A stretch of DNA of 46,870 nt from Succinivibrionaceae bacterium UBA3769 (GCA_002372325.1 DFFT01000131.1:34175-81044), one strand, 5' to 3'. Positions 9,262-18,288 are shown, counted from the stretch's first letter. Numbers and translations are program-made. The notes: generated from the letters alone by a model not told the origin.

Positions 9262-10071
9262 ATGGCTGCTAATAAAGATTCAACCTTAAGGACGTTTACC
9301 GTTATCGGCATCCTCTGTCTGGTATGCTCCTTTATGGTCTGCATCGCTGTTGTCACGCTCCAGCCGCTTCAGGCAAAGCAGATTCAGAATGACCGCGAAC
9401 GCAGCATTCTTGAAGCTGCCGGCATTGGCATTAATGGCGATATCTCCAAGACCTACGCCGAGAATATCGAGGCTCGTCTGGTTAACCTGGCCAACGGCAA
9501 GTACGTTCCCAATGACAAGGCTGCTGTAATTGCCGGCAAGGATAAGAACGGCATGGCTTTGATTGACGGCTATAACTTTGTTTCCGCAGCAAGGCTTCCT
9601 GATTCTTCAGTGGCTATTGAAGCAGACAAGGATACGGCCAAGATCAGAAACCGCGCCAAGTACATGCCGGTATATCTGGTGAAGAACACCGTTTCCGGCG
9701 GCTACAAGAGCGTTATTCTGCCGTTCTACGGTCAGGGACTCTGGGGCACTATGTACGGTTATCTTGCAGTTGCCGGCGACGGCAACACCGTTATGGGAGT
9801 CAAGTACTACAGTCATAATGAAACTCCGGGCCTCGGCGGGGAAATCGAAAATCCTAAATTTACCCAGAAGTGGATCGGAAAGAAGCTCTACGATGCTTCC
9901 GGCGCTCCGGCTTTTGCCGTGGTGAAGAATGCTTCCGGCGATCATCAGGTTGATGCGCTGTCCGGAGCTACTCTTACCTCAAACGGCGTGACCAATTCGG
10001 TTAAATTCTGGACTGATTCCATGGGATACGGTCCGTATCTGCAGAGAATCAAGAAAGGAGGAATTAAATAA
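9262..10071 (+). CDS. nqrC: Na+-NQR subunit C
   Basis: Membrane-anchored periplasmic flavoprotein subunit, 269 residues. A single hydrophobic segment lies at about residues 12-33, followed by a soluble domain. The FMN-binding motif SGAT ends at Thr237 (Vibrio Thr225), preceded by DHQVDAL. HNETPGLGGEI is the other conserved loop of the FMN-binding domain. It begins two bases after nqrB and its TAA shares a base with the nqrD ATG, indicating translational coupling. It receives electrons from the membrane iron-sulfur site and passes them to NqrB. Confidence 0.97.
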   Translation: MAANKDSTLRTFTVIGILCLVCSFMVCIAVVTLQPLQAKQIQNDRERSILEAAGIGINGDISKTYAENIEARLVNLANGKYVPNDKAAVIAGKDKNGMALIDGYNFVSAARLPDSSVAIEADKDTAKIRNRAKYMPVYLVKNTVSGGYKSVILPFYGQGLWGTMYGYLAVAGDGNTVMGVKYYSHNETPGLGGEIENPKFTQKWIGKKLYDASGAPAFAVVKNASGDHQVDALSGATLTSNGVTNSVKFWTDSMGYGPYLQRIKKGGIK

Positions 10072-10730
10072 TGGCGACTGATATGCCTTCTGCCAGAGAA
10101 GCCTTTACCCGTCCGCTGCTTCATGAAAATCCTATCATGATCCAGATTCTGGGTATCTGCTCCTCCCTGGCGGTTACTTCCAATATGAAGACTGCTCTGG
10201 TAATGGGTCTCGCGGTAATGGTTGTTACTGCGTTCTCCAACCTGATCATTTCTTCAATACGCAAATGGATTCCCAACAGTGTGCGTATTATTGCCCAGAT
10301 GACAGTAATAGCTTCTCTGGTAATCATAGTTGATCAGCTGCTTAAAGCTTTCTCCTATGATCTTTCCAAGCAGCTTTCCGTGTATGTGGGTCTTATTATC
10401 ACCAACTGTATCGTAATGGGACGCGCGGAAGCCTTCGCAATGAAGTTCCCTCCGGCTCTTTCCTTCATGGACGGTCTGGGCAACGGCCTGGGGTATGCTC
10501 TGGTGCTTTGCGCTGTGGGCTTCGTGCGTGAAGTTTTCGGATCCGGAACCTTCTTCGGTCTTACCATTCTTCCGCTGGTTCAGAATGACGGATGGTATGA
10601 ATCTAACGGTCTGATGCTGATGCCTCCTTGTGCATTCTTCCTCATCGGACTCTTTATCTGGCTTTCCAATCAGGTGCTCAAGACTCCGACTAAGCACGAT
10701 TATGATACCAGCCGTAAGGATGCGTCATGA
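10071..10730 (+). CDS. nqrD: Na+-NQR subunit D
   Basis: Hydrophobic six-helix subunit (219 residues) homologous to RnfE. Two conserved cysteines, Cys30 in ILGICSSLAVT and Cys113 in TNCIVMGRAEAFA, correspond to residues that with NqrE bind the intramembrane 2Fe-2S cluster in Vibrio structures. GLGYALVLCAVGFVREVFGS is typical of the NqrD/RnfE family. It overlaps nqrC by one base and nqrE by four (ATGA), so translation of C, D and E is probably coupled. Na- versus Rnf-type assignment rests on the whole operon. Confidence 0.96.
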   Translation: MATDMPSAREAFTRPLLHENPIMIQILGICSSLAVTSNMKTALVMGLAVMVVTAFSNLIISSIRKWIPNSVRIIAQMTVIASLVIIVDQLLKAFSYDLSKQLSVYVGLIITNCIVMGRAEAFAMKFPPALSFMDGLGNGLGYALVLCAVGFVREVFGSGTFFGLTILPLVQNDGWYESNGLMLMPPCAFFLIGLFIWLSNQVLKTPTKHDYDTSRKDAS

Positions 10731-11326
10731 TAGAACATTACATTAGTTTGTTTATAAAATCGGTTTTTGTTGAAAACCTTGCATTGAGCTTCTTCCTCGG
10801 CATGTGTACTTTCCTTGCGGTTTCCAAAAAGGTAAAGACTGCCATGGGACTTGGTGTGGCTGTAGTGGTGGTGCAGACTCTGGCTGTGCCTCTCAACAAC
10901 ATTGTTTATACCTATGTTCTGAAGCCTAATGCCATACAGCAGGGACTGGATCTCTCCTTCCTGGGCTACATTACCTATATCGGTGTAATTGCGGCCCTGG
11001 TGCAGATTCTCGAAATGTTCCTCGATAAATATGTGCCTTCACTGTATTCGGCTCTGGGTATCTTCCTGCCGCTGATTACCGTAAACTGCGCTATTTTCGG
11101 CGGTGTGTCCTTCATGGTTCAGCGTGAATATAATTTCACCGAATCTGTTGTATACGGTGTCGGTTCTGGTCTTTCATGGGCTCTTGCCGTGGTTCTTCTG
11201 GCCGCTATCCGCGAGAAGCTGAAATATGCTCATGCGCCTCAGGGGCTGAACGGACTGGGTCTGGTATTTATCACCGCCGGACTCATGGCATTGGGCTTCA
11301 TGTCCTTCTCAGGCATTCAGCTGTAA
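10727..11326 (+). CDS. nqrE: Na+-NQR subunit E
   Basis: Six-helix membrane subunit of 199 residues, an inverted-topology partner of NqrD and homologous to RnfA. Cys27 (FFLGMCTFLAVSKK) and Cys121 (LITVNCAIFGG) match the cluster-binding cysteines of Vibrio NqrE. It starts at the ATGA overlap with nqrD. The stop is followed by an AAGGAG site at 11325-11330 for nqrF. Confidence 0.97.
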   Translation: MIEHYISLFIKSVFVENLALSFFLGMCTFLAVSKKVKTAMGLGVAVVVVQTLAVPLNNIVYTYVLKPNAIQQGLDLSFLGYITYIGVIAALVQILEMFLDKYVPSLYSALGIFLPLITVNCAIFGGVSFMVQREYNFTESVVYGVGSGLSWALAVVLLAAIREKLKYAHAPQGLNGLGLVFITAGLMALGFMSFSGIQL

Positions 11327-11335
11327 GGAGCATCG

Positions 11336-12562
11336 ATGGAAACTATACTTTTAGGCGTAGCGTTCTTCATCGGAATTATTCTGATACTGGTGGTTCTTAT
11401 TCTGATCGCCAAACGTATCATGGTTAATTCCGGAGACGTTACCATTGGAATCAATCATGATTCTGAGAAATCAATTAAGGTTCCTGCCGGCGACAAGCTC
11501 CTGACCTCCCTTGCCAGCCAGGGCATTTTTGTGCCTTCGGCCTGCGGCGGCGGCGGCGCCTGCGGCCAGTGCAAGGTTAAGGTGCTGAATGGCGGCGGCG
11601 ATGTGCTTCCCATTGAGTACAGCCATCTCTCCAAGAGGGATATCCGCGATCACTGGCGTCTGGCCTGTCAGGTGGGCGTGCGTCAGGACATGGAAATTGA
11701 AGTTCCCGCTGCGGTGCTTGGCGTGCGCAAGTGGCAGTGCACTGTGCTGTCCAACGACAATGTGGCTACCTTCATCAAGGAGCTGCGTCTGGCTATTCCC
11801 GAGGGCGAAGAGGTTCCTTTCCGCGCCGGCGGCTATATTCAGATCGAAGCAGAACCCCATACCGTGTACTACAAGGATTTTGATATCCCTGATGAGTACC
11901 GCGGCGACTGGGAAAAGTTCCATCTTCTGGATCTGGTGTCCAAGGTAGATACCCACATCACCCGTGCTTATTCCATGGCCTCCTATCCCGGTGAAAAGGG
12001 ACTGATTATGCTGAACGTGCGTATTGCAACTCCGCCGCTCCGCGATCTCACCCTGCCTCCCGGACAGATGTCCTCCTATATCTGGTCTTTGAAGCCGGGG
12101 GATAAGGTCACCATTTCCGGACCGTTTGGCGAGTTCTTTGCCAGAGAAACCGATAATGAGATGGTATTCATCGGCGGCGGCGCTGGTATGGCTCCGATGC
12201 GTTCTCATATCTTTGATCAGCTTAAGAGACTTGATTCCAAACGCAAGATCAGCTTCTGGTACGGCGCCCGTTCTCTCCGCGAGGCTTTCTATGTGGATGA
12301 ATTTGACGAGCTGGCCAAGGAGCATCCTAACTTCACCTGGCATCTGGCCCTGAGCGATCCGCTTCCTGAGGATAACTGGACCGGTCTTACCGGGTTTATC
12401 GCCAACGTGCTTTATGAACAGTATCTTAAGAATCACAAGGCTCCTGAGGACTGTGAATTCTACATGTGCGGACCTCCTATGATGACCAAGTCTGCAGTGG
12501 ATATGCTCCATAAGTGCGGCGTTGAGGATGACAATATTCTCTTCGATAACTTTGGCGCCTGA
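11336..12562 (+). CDS. nqrF: Na+-NQR subunit F, NADH-oxidising flavoprotein
   Basis: Entry point for electrons from NADH, 408 residues. An N-terminal helix (about residues 4-26) anchors it. The ferredoxin domain has the 2Fe-2S cysteines 70, 76, 79 (in ACGGGGACGQC) and 111 (LACQVG), at the same positions as in Vibrio. The FAD domain follows with RAYSMASYP, then the NADH domain with GGGAGMAPMRSH and a C-terminal MCGPPMM plus final FDNFGA. It is the last gene of the operon. A terminator follows within 55 bases, so the usual downstream accessory genes apbE and nqrM are not here. Confidence 0.97.
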   Translation: METILLGVAFFIGIILILVVLILIAKRIMVNSGDVTIGINHDSEKSIKVPAGDKLLTSLASQGIFVPSACGGGGACGQCKVKVLNGGGDVLPIEYSHLSKRDIRDHWRLACQVGVRQDMEIEVPAAVLGVRKWQCTVLSNDNVATFIKELRLAIPEGEEVPFRAGGYIQIEAEPHTVYYKDFDIPDEYRGDWEKFHLLDLVSKVDTHITRAYSMASYPGEKGLIMLNVRIATPPLRDLTLPPGQMSSYIWSLKPGDKVTISGPFGEFFARETDNEMVFIGGGAGMAPMRSHIFDQLKRLDSKRKISFWYGARSLREAFYVDEFDELAKEHPNFTWHLALSDPLPEDNWTGLTGFIANVLYEQYLKNHKAPEDCEFYMCGPPMMTKSAVDMLHKCGVEDDNILFDNFGA

Positions 12563-12592
12563 TCTGATTCAGACAAAGTAACATAACGATAA

Positions 12593-12616
12593 AGGGGGCT
12601 CAGGCTCCCTTTTTTC
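12593..12616 (+). terminator. Intrinsic terminator after nqrF
   Basis: AGGGGGC (12593-12599) pairs with GCTCCCT (12604-12610) around a TCAG loop with one G-T pair, followed by TTTTT. It closes the nqr operon. On the other strand it is followed by TTTATC and may also serve convergent glnD. Confidence 0.85.
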
Positions 12617-12730
12617 GTGACAGACTAATGATAATAAAGCCAATAAGAATTGAGAACCTCAAGGCCCTCATGGGGAAGAAAAACAATATCAGCACGGTCA
12701 GGAAAAGGGCGGTGGGGAAGGAGTACTGGT

Positions 12731-15346
12731 TTATTCCTTCCCGTGAGCAAGAATTTCGGTAATGTCCTTCTGAATGGCGGTTTTCTGCCCCTCTGTGAGC
12801 AGACTGCCGTCGCTGTTAGTGAGAGAAAAGAAATCATCGGCTCTTTCCCCGGTGGTGGTGATTCTTGCGGCATGCAAGGAAAGCCTGTGCTTTTGGAAGA
12901 CGCTGCTTATTCTGGCCAGGATGCCGGGGATATCAAGAGTGGAGATCTCCAGTTCCGAGGTACCGTGTTCCCGGTCTTTCAGGAAGGTCACCAGAGTGGG
13001 GATCCGAAAAAGTCCCAGACGTTCGGAATGAGCGGTGATTTCCGGAGCTTTGTAATCGGCTGATTGCAATGCTCCGGAAAGGGCTTTTCTGAGAGAGCTC
13101 ATGCGATCCGCCGGAAGCGGAGCGCCGTCATTCTGGGTGAATGAGAAGGTATCCAGAGCATAATTCTCATTGGTGTTGGAGATGGTGGCGGCCATGATAT
13201 TGAGCTTTTTGCTGCCTAAAACGGCGCAGACCCTGGCAAAGATGCCATCGGAATCTTTGGTATAAACAAAAAGATCGGTGCATTTGGTGTTTTGATTCTG
13301 GGCAAAAAGAATGAGCGGCTCATGGGCTTCATTCCGGTGGGCGATAATGTTGCTGGTGTGCCAGGCAATCTGCTCCGGCTGGTATCTTATGAAATATTCC
13401 GGTTTGAAATTTGCCCAGATTTTACGAACCAAAGAGGGCGAAAGACCGATTTTAACCAGAGGAGCCAGAGCCCGCTTCTGGTTTTCCCGGATGTGGAGAT
13501 TGAGATCCGGGGGATTTTCCAGGCCCTTTCTCATGGCATCCCGGGCAGAGAAGTAAAGAGTCCGGAACAGGGAATCCTTGTAGCTGTTCCATTCATTGTC
13601 ATTGGTGGCGTTGATATCGGCTACGGTCATGCAGTAAAGGTAGTTCAGGAAGGTTTCGTCCCCGATTTCGGCGGCGAATTCCGCTACCACATCCGGATCT
13701 GAAATATCCCTTCGCTGTGCCACAATTGACATGTAGAGATGCATTCTGACTATCCAGGATACCAGCTTGCTCTCGAATCTGTTGTAGCCATGCAGCTTGC
13801 AGAAATACAGGGCATCCGGAGCTCCCAGAGCGGCATGGTGTCCGCCGCGGCCCTTGGCGATGTCATGAAAGAGAGCGGCCACGGACAGGAGTTCCGGCTT
13901 GTCGATTTCGCTGTATACCTGCCGGAACAGGGTAAAGCGGGGATCGGCTTCATAGGCGAAGCGGTAAATATTCTCCAAAACCCTGATGGTGTGTTCGTCA
14001 ACGGTATACTGATGGAACATGTCAAACTGCATAAGTCCCCGGATATCGTTCCAGCGGGGGATGTACATGCCCAGAATGTGATGCTCGTGCATCAGGGGAA
14101 AGGCCACCTTAAGGGACTTGGGATTGGCTACAAGCCTTTTAAAAAGCTCCCGGCATTCCTTCTTTTCCGAAAGGAGGAATCTGATGTGCCGCCGGGCTTC
14201 CCTGAGGCTTCTGATGCATTCCACGTAAATGCCGGTAAGCTCGTCATGCTCCGCCAGGGTCAGGAAAAGCTCCAGAATGATTTCCGGCTTTTTGATGAAT
14301 ATGTTGTGATCCAGAACGTCAATAAGACTGCCCCGGAATATAAAGGGCTGACAGTGCACGGTGCGCCGGGGGATTTCAGGACTGAAGAGCTTCATTCTTA
14401 TGAGCTGGGTAACGATTTTATTGAGCTCATGGACGGTATGCGTGGTCTGGTAGAAGCGTTTCATGAGAACTTCTACAGGAGCATTGCCTTCGCCGGTGTA
14501 GCCCAGGTTTTCTGCAATGGCCCGCTGTCTGTCGAAGGTGAGCCTGTTATCCGGTTTGGAAATAGTGAGATGGAGTGCGAAACGGAGCCGCCAGAGAAAA
14601 TCCTGACAGCTGCTGAGTTCGTAATATTCAATCCGGCTCAGCAGTTTGTTTTTTCTCATGTCTCGGATGGTTTTGATGCCCAGGGCCTTTTCAGCAATCC
14701 AGAGCATGGTCTGAATATCTCTGATGCAGCCGGGATTGTTTTTAAGATCCGGCTCCAGCATGTACACGGTATCCTTGTAGTAGTGATACCGATTGTTCTG
14801 TTCCGCTATTTTTGCCTGAAAAAATTCCTGCGGCGGCCAGAAGTCCGGTTCCCTGACAGCGGCGTTAAGCCTTTCATAGGTGGCGGCATTTCCGGTGACG
14901 AGGCGGGTTTCCATGAGATTCGTGGCAACGGTAACATCCTTGCGGCCTTCGCTGATGCACTCCTCTACCGTGCGCACCGCCTGTCCCACATCAAGCTTGA
15001 GATCCCATAAAAGCCCGGTCATGGGGGAAATGCGGGATTTAACCTCATCCGGAATGACTTCGGGAGCGACTATAAGGATATCAATATCGGAATGAGGCTG
15101 GAGATCGCCCCGGCCATAGCCGCCCACGGCCACCAGCGCCAGTTCCGGAAATTCGTCCAGATGAAACTGCTGCCAGATTTTTCGGAGGAGGAGATCCGTA
15201 AATTCCGTGCGAAACTGCACCAGAGCGGCTACCGGAGTTCCCTGGAAAAACAGTTCCGCCATATGCTGAAGCTGATCCTTTATGGCGGCGCGGCCGTTTT
15301 CCATGGTCACGGGATCGGCGGGCAGAAAAGCGGCGGCGTTCTTCAT
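12731..15346 (-). CDS. glnD: Bifunctional uridylyltransferase/uridylyl-removing enzyme GlnD
   Basis: Cytosolic nitrogen sensor of 871 residues (E. coli 890) that uridylylates PII proteins when glutamine is low and removes UMP when it is high. The N-terminal nucleotidyltransferase motif is GGYGRGDLQPHSDIDIL with metal aspartates near 87 and 89. The HD-domain FHDIAKGRGGHH lies at residues 494-495 onwards and is the UMP-removing site. Two C-terminal ACT domains follow (about 690 onwards, starting TDLFVYTKDSDGIFARV; then SELEISTLDIPGILARI), which bind glutamine. The start has AGGAG upstream. It follows map by 18 bases on the same strand, as in E. coli, but dapD does not follow it here. No PII gene is in the window. 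Confidence 0.97.
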   Translation of the reverse strand: MKNAAAFLPADPVTMENGRAAIKDQLQHMAELFFQGTPVAALVQFRTEFTDLLLRKIWQQFHLDEFPELALVAVGGYGRGDLQPHSDIDILIVAPEVIPDEVKSRISPMTGLLWDLKLDVGQAVRTVEECISEGRKDVTVATNLMETRLVTGNAATYERLNAAVREPDFWPPQEFFQAKIAEQNNRYHYYKDTVYMLEPDLKNNPGCIRDIQTMLWIAEKALGIKTIRDMRKNKLLSRIEYYELSSCQDFLWRLRFALHLTISKPDNRLTFDRQRAIAENLGYTGEGNAPVEVLMKRFYQTTHTVHELNKIVTQLIRMKLFSPEIPRRTVHCQPFIFRGSLIDVLDHNIFIKKPEIILELFLTLAEHDELTGIYVECIRSLREARRHIRFLLSEKKECRELFKRLVANPKSLKVAFPLMHEHHILGMYIPRWNDIRGLMQFDMFHQYTVDEHTIRVLENIYRFAYEADPRFTLFRQVYSEIDKPELLSVAALFHDIAKGRGGHHAALGAPDALYFCKLHGYNRFESKLVSWIVRMHLYMSIVAQRRDISDPDVVAEFAAEIGDETFLNYLYCMTVADINATNDNEWNSYKDSLFRTLYFSARDAMRKGLENPPDLNLHIRENQKRALAPLVKIGLSPSLVRKIWANFKPEYFIRYQPEQIAWHTSNIIAHRNEAHEPLILFAQNQNTKCTDLFVYTKDSDGIFARVCAVLGSKKLNIMAATISNTNENYALDTFSFTQNDGAPLPADRMSSLRKALSGALQSADYKAPEITAHSERLGLFRIPTLVTFLKDREHGTSELEISTLDIPGILARISSVFQKHRLSLHAARITTTGERADDFFSLTNSDGSLLTEGQKTAIQKDITEILAHGKE

Positions 15347-15364
15347 AGGGACTCCTGTCAGGAA

Positions 15365-16174
15365 TTATGAATTATGGATAATGCGATCAAGCCGGCCGGC
15401 TTCTTCCTCGCGCCAGGTGAGCACCTCAACGCCGTCTTCGGTAATGAGCAGCGTGTGTTCAAACTGGGCGGAGGGCTGCTTGTCCTGAGTGGTGGCGGTC
15501 CAGCCGTTTTTGGAGCTGACCTTGCACTTCCAGGTTCCGGCATTGATCATGGGTTCAATGGTAAATACCATGCCCGGGGTGAGCAGCACATGAAAGTCAT
15601 TCTCGTAGTGCAGCACCTGAGGATCCTCGTGAAAGCCTTCGCCGATGCCGTGGCCGCAGAAATCCCGGACGATGGAGAAGGGGGTTTTGTCGATAATTTT
15701 CTGAATGGTCTTGCCCACAATGGTGAGATCCTTGCCGGGGCCTACGGCGCGGATGGCGGCATAAAGAGCTTCCTGGGTTACCTTGACCAGTTCATGGTTT
15801 CTCGGGGTGGTATGACCTCCCACAACGAACATTTTGCTGGTATCCCCGTGGGCCTTGTCTTTGATTACGGTGACATCGATATTTACGATGTCGCCGCTGT
15901 GCAGCTTTCTGGCGCCGGGAATGCCGTGGCAGATTTCCTCATTTACGGAAATGCAGGTGCATTTGGGATAGCCCTGATAGCCGAGACAGGCGGAAATGGC
16001 ATGCTGGGTGTTTTCAATATAATCCAGCATGATGTTGTCCAGCTCCAGGGTGGTGACGCCCGGCTTTACATAGGGTTCGATCATGGTAAGAACATCCCCG
16101 GCCAGCTTGCCGGCAATGCGCATTCTCTCAATAAGCTCCGGTGATTTAATGGTGATATCAGGTTGATTTCTCAT
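15365..16174 (-). CDS. map: Methionine aminopeptidase, type I
   Basis: Removes the initiator methionine from nascent proteins in the cytosol; 269 residues from the chosen start (E. coli 264). The five metal ligands are visible in conserved contexts: the two aspartates in NIDVTVIKDKAHGDTSK, His in CGHGIGEGFHE, Glu in TIEPMINAG and Glu in SAQFEHTL. ATG 16174 has GAGG six bases upstream. An in-frame ATG at 16186 is possible but has no Shine-Dalgarno. It is divergent from rpsB, as in most gammaproteobacteria, and probably co-transcribed with glnD. Confidence 0.96.
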   Translation of the reverse strand: MRNQPDITIKSPELIERMRIAGKLAGDVLTMIEPYVKPGVTTLELDNIMLDYIENTQHAISACLGYQGYPKCTCISVNEEICHGIPGARKLHSGDIVNIDVTVIKDKAHGDTSKMFVVGGHTTPRNHELVKVTQEALYAAIRAVGPGKDLTIVGKTIQKIIDKTPFSIVRDFCGHGIGEGFHEDPQVLHYENDFHVLLTPGMVFTIEPMINAGTWKCKVSSKNGWTATTQDKQPSAQFEHTLLITEDGVEVLTWREEEAGRLDRIIHNS

Positions 16175-16205
16175 GTTCTGCCTCATAATTGCTGTAAATG
16201 CCTCA

Positions 16206-16233
16206 ATTATAGCATTTTCGGGGATCGGAGAAA
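16206..16233 (-). promoter_or_regulatory. Promoter of map-glnD
   Basis: On the minus strand a perfect TATAAT lies at 16211-16206, about 30 bases before the map start. A weak -35 TTTCTC lies at 16233-16228 with a 16-base spacer. Confidence 0.55.
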
Positions 16234-16295
16234 TGAGAGAGAAAATCAGAAGGGGCTGAGACGGTTGCGGCCGGCCGGGTATTTGGCTGAGACAG

Positions 16296-16323
16296 CGGAA
16301 TCAGGGGCGGCCCCCTGATTCCG
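16296..16323. other. Perfect 12-bp hairpin between map and rpsB
   Basis: The arm at 16296-16307 (CGGAATCAGGGG) and the arm at 16312-16323 (CCCCTGATTCCG) are exact inverted complements around a CGGC loop. No T-run follows on either strand, so it is not an ordinary terminator. It sits upstream of both divergent promoters and may be an operator or a repeated genomic element. Confidence 0.5.
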
Positions 16324-16349
16324 GGCCGGAACCGTCATTAATTTCCGGG

Positions 16350-16378
16350 TTGTGTTTGCGAATATCATTCGTTATAAT
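16350..16378 (+). promoter_or_regulatory. rpsB-tsf promoter
   Basis: TTGTGT (16350-16355) and a perfect TATAAT (16373-16378) are separated by 17 bases. Transcription would begin near 16385, giving a leader of about 130 bases before rpsB. Confidence 0.75.
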
Positions 16379-16384
16379 GCCGGA

Positions 16385-16513
16385 GCTCTGCGAGAGTTCG
16401 CGGAGTCTTTGTTTATTTGTCTAAAACACACGCCTGATGTCAATGCGAATGCGGGGTGCCTTCTGGTTCCATTCGCAGTCTGGCGGAGGCTTAACCCCTG
16501 ATAAGGAAATCAA
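16385..16513 (+). promoter_or_regulatory. Structured rpsB leader, probable S2 autoregulation site
   Basis: Two hairpins are visible: CTCTGCGA (16386-16393) with TCGCGGAG (16398-16405), and TGCGAATG (16444-16451) with CATTCGCA (16470-16477). The loop of the second contains GGGGT (16453-16457), complementary to ACCCC (16494-16498) just before the Shine-Dalgarno AAGGAA, so a pseudoknot that covers the ribosome-binding region is possible. Gammaproteobacterial rpsB leaders are known to mediate repression by S2; assignment of this one is inference from position and structure. Confidence 0.6.
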
Positions 16514-17254
16514 ATGTCAAACGTTACCATGAGCGAAATGCTCGATGCCGGTGTTCATTTCGGCCACCAGACCCGTTACTGGAATCCTAAGATGAAGCAG
16601 TATATTTACGGCTCCAGAAACGGCGTTCATATCATCAACCTGGACAAGACCGTTGCCTGCCTTGATGATGCCCTTAACTTCCTCGGCTCTGTAGTTGCCA
16701 AGAAGGGTAAGGTTCTTTTTGTGGGAACCAAGCGCGCTGCTTCAGATCAGGTTAAGGAAGCTGCTCTTTCCTGCGGTCAGTACTATGTTAACCATCGCTG
16801 GCTGGGCGGTCTTCTGACCAATTGGAAGACTGTGCGTCAGTCTATCAGAAAGTTCAAGGATCTGGAGACTCAGGCCACTGACGGCACCTTCGACAAGCTC
16901 ACCAAGAAGGAAGTTCTGCTCCGTACCCGCGAGATCGCCAAGCTTGAGAAGAGCTTCGGCGGCATCAAGGATCTCGGCACCATTCCCGATGCTCTCTTTG
17001 TAATTGACGCCGAGGTTGAGCATATTGCCATTGACGAAGCCAACAAGCTGGGCATTCCTGTTGTTGCCGTTGTTGATACCAACTCCAGCCCTGATGGCGT
17101 TAACTACGTTATTCCTGGCAATGACGATGCCATTCGCGCTATCGCTCTCTACCTGAAGGCTGTTACCGGCGCTGTTAACGATGCCCGCGAAGCCCTGACC
17201 AATGCCCGCGCTGACGAGCAGGCTCAGGAACCCGCTGCTGAACAGGCTGAGTAA
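16514..17254 (+). CDS. rpsB: 30S ribosomal protein S2
   Basis: 246-residue S2 (E. coli 241), part of the small ribosomal subunit. MLDAGVHFGHQTRYWNPKM, YGSRNGVHIINLDKT and VNHRWLGGLLTNWKT are unmistakable. The C-terminal tail is acidic and rich in Ala, Glu and Gln. AAGGAA ends 8 bases before the start. It is followed by tsf after 65 bases with no terminator, the standard rpsB-tsf pairing. Confidence 0.98.
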   Translation: MSNVTMSEMLDAGVHFGHQTRYWNPKMKQYIYGSRNGVHIINLDKTVACLDDALNFLGSVVAKKGKVLFVGTKRAASDQVKEAALSCGQYYVNHRWLGGLLTNWKTVRQSIRKFKDLETQATDGTFDKLTKKEVLLRTREIAKLEKSFGGIKDLGTIPDALFVIDAEVEHIAIDEANKLGIPVVAVVDTNSSPDGVNYVIPGNDDAIRAIALYLKAVTGAVNDAREALTNARADEQAQEPAAEQAE

Positions 17255-17319
17255 TACTTACCGGGATCGGAGCCAGTTTCCGATCCCCTGTCTTAATTTT
17301 CCAATTAAAGGATAACCAA

Positions 17320-18237
17320 ATGGCTAACATTACCGCTGCTCTCGTAAAGGAGCTCCGTGACCGCACCGGCGCCGGCATGATGGACTGCAAGAAGGCTCTT
17401 GTGGCTGCTGACGGCGACATCGAAGTTGCTATTGATAACATGCGCAAGAACGGCCAGGCCAAGGCTGCCAAGAAGGCCGGCCGCATTGCCGCCGCAGGCG
17501 TAATTGCTTACGCTGCGAATGACAGCAAGGCTTTCATTGTTGAAATCAACTGCGAAACCGACTTCGTTGCCAGGGATGCCGGTTTCAATGAATTCTGCAA
17601 CAATGTTGCCCGCATTGCTCTGGAAAAGAATGTTACCGATGTTGAGGCTCTCAAGAACGAGACCTATACCGGCACTTCCGAAACTGTTCAGACCACTCTT
17701 ACCAATCTGATTGCCAAGATCGGCGAGAACATGTCCGTCCGCCGCGTTGCCTCTCTCGAAGGCTCCAATCTCGGCATTTACATTCACAGCAACAAGCTTA
17801 TCGGCGTAATCGTTTCTCTTGAAGGCGGCGATGCCCAGCTGGCCCACGACATTGCCATGCATATCTGCGCCGGCGCTCCTCAGTACATCACCAAGGAAGA
17901 GGCTCCGCAGGATCAGATCGAGCATGAGCGTCAGATTCAGACTGAGATCACCGAGAAGGAAGAAGCTGAAAATGTTGCCGCAGGAAAGAAGGCCAAGCCG
18001 GCTAACGTTCTTGCCAACATTATCGAAGGCCGTATCAACAAGCGTTTCGATGAGCTTTCTCTGGTTACTCAGGACTTTGTCAAGGACGGCACCAAGAAGG
18101 TTGGTCAGGTTCTCAAGGAAGGCAATGCCACTGTGAAGACCTTTGTGCGCTTCAAGGTTGGCGAAGGCATTGAGAAGAAGGAAGTTGACTTTGCCGCTGA
18201 GGTTGCCGCTCAGGTAGCCGCTGCTCAGGGCAAGTAA
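17320..18237 (+). CDS. tsf: Elongation factor Ts
   Basis: Guanine-nucleotide exchange factor for EF-Tu, 305 residues (E. coli 283). The N-terminal UBA-like module has VKELRDRTGAGMMDCKKAL, and the core has the EF-Tu-contacting INCETDFVARD near residues 75-85. The sequence is longer than the E. coli protein in the C-terminal half, which carries lysine- and glutamate-rich stretches. It is second gene of the rpsB operon and closed by a strong terminator 28 bases after the stop. Confidence 0.98.
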   Translation: MANITAALVKELRDRTGAGMMDCKKALVAADGDIEVAIDNMRKNGQAKAAKKAGRIAAAGVIAYAANDSKAFIVEINCETDFVARDAGFNEFCNNVARIALEKNVTDVEALKNETYTGTSETVQTTLTNLIAKIGENMSVRRVASLEGSNLGIYIHSNKLIGVIVSLEGGDAQLAHDIAMHICAGAPQYITKEEAPQDQIEHERQIQTEITEKEEAENVAAGKKAKPANVLANIIEGRINKRFDELSLVTQDFVKDGTKKVGQVLKEGNATVKTFVRFKVGEGIEKKEVDFAAEVAAQVAAAQGK

Positions 18238-18264
18238 GCTCGGGAATTCTCCTGTTTAACAAAG

Positions 18265-18288
18265 AAAGGCGGTTGACCGCCTTTTTTT
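18265..18288 (+). terminator. Intrinsic terminator after tsf
   Basis: AAAGGCGG (18265-18272) pairs with CCGCCTTT (18277-18284) around TTGA and runs into seven T residues. In the reverse direction it is followed by TTTCTTTG, so it may also end the minus-strand gene at 18331-18759. Confidence 0.92.
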
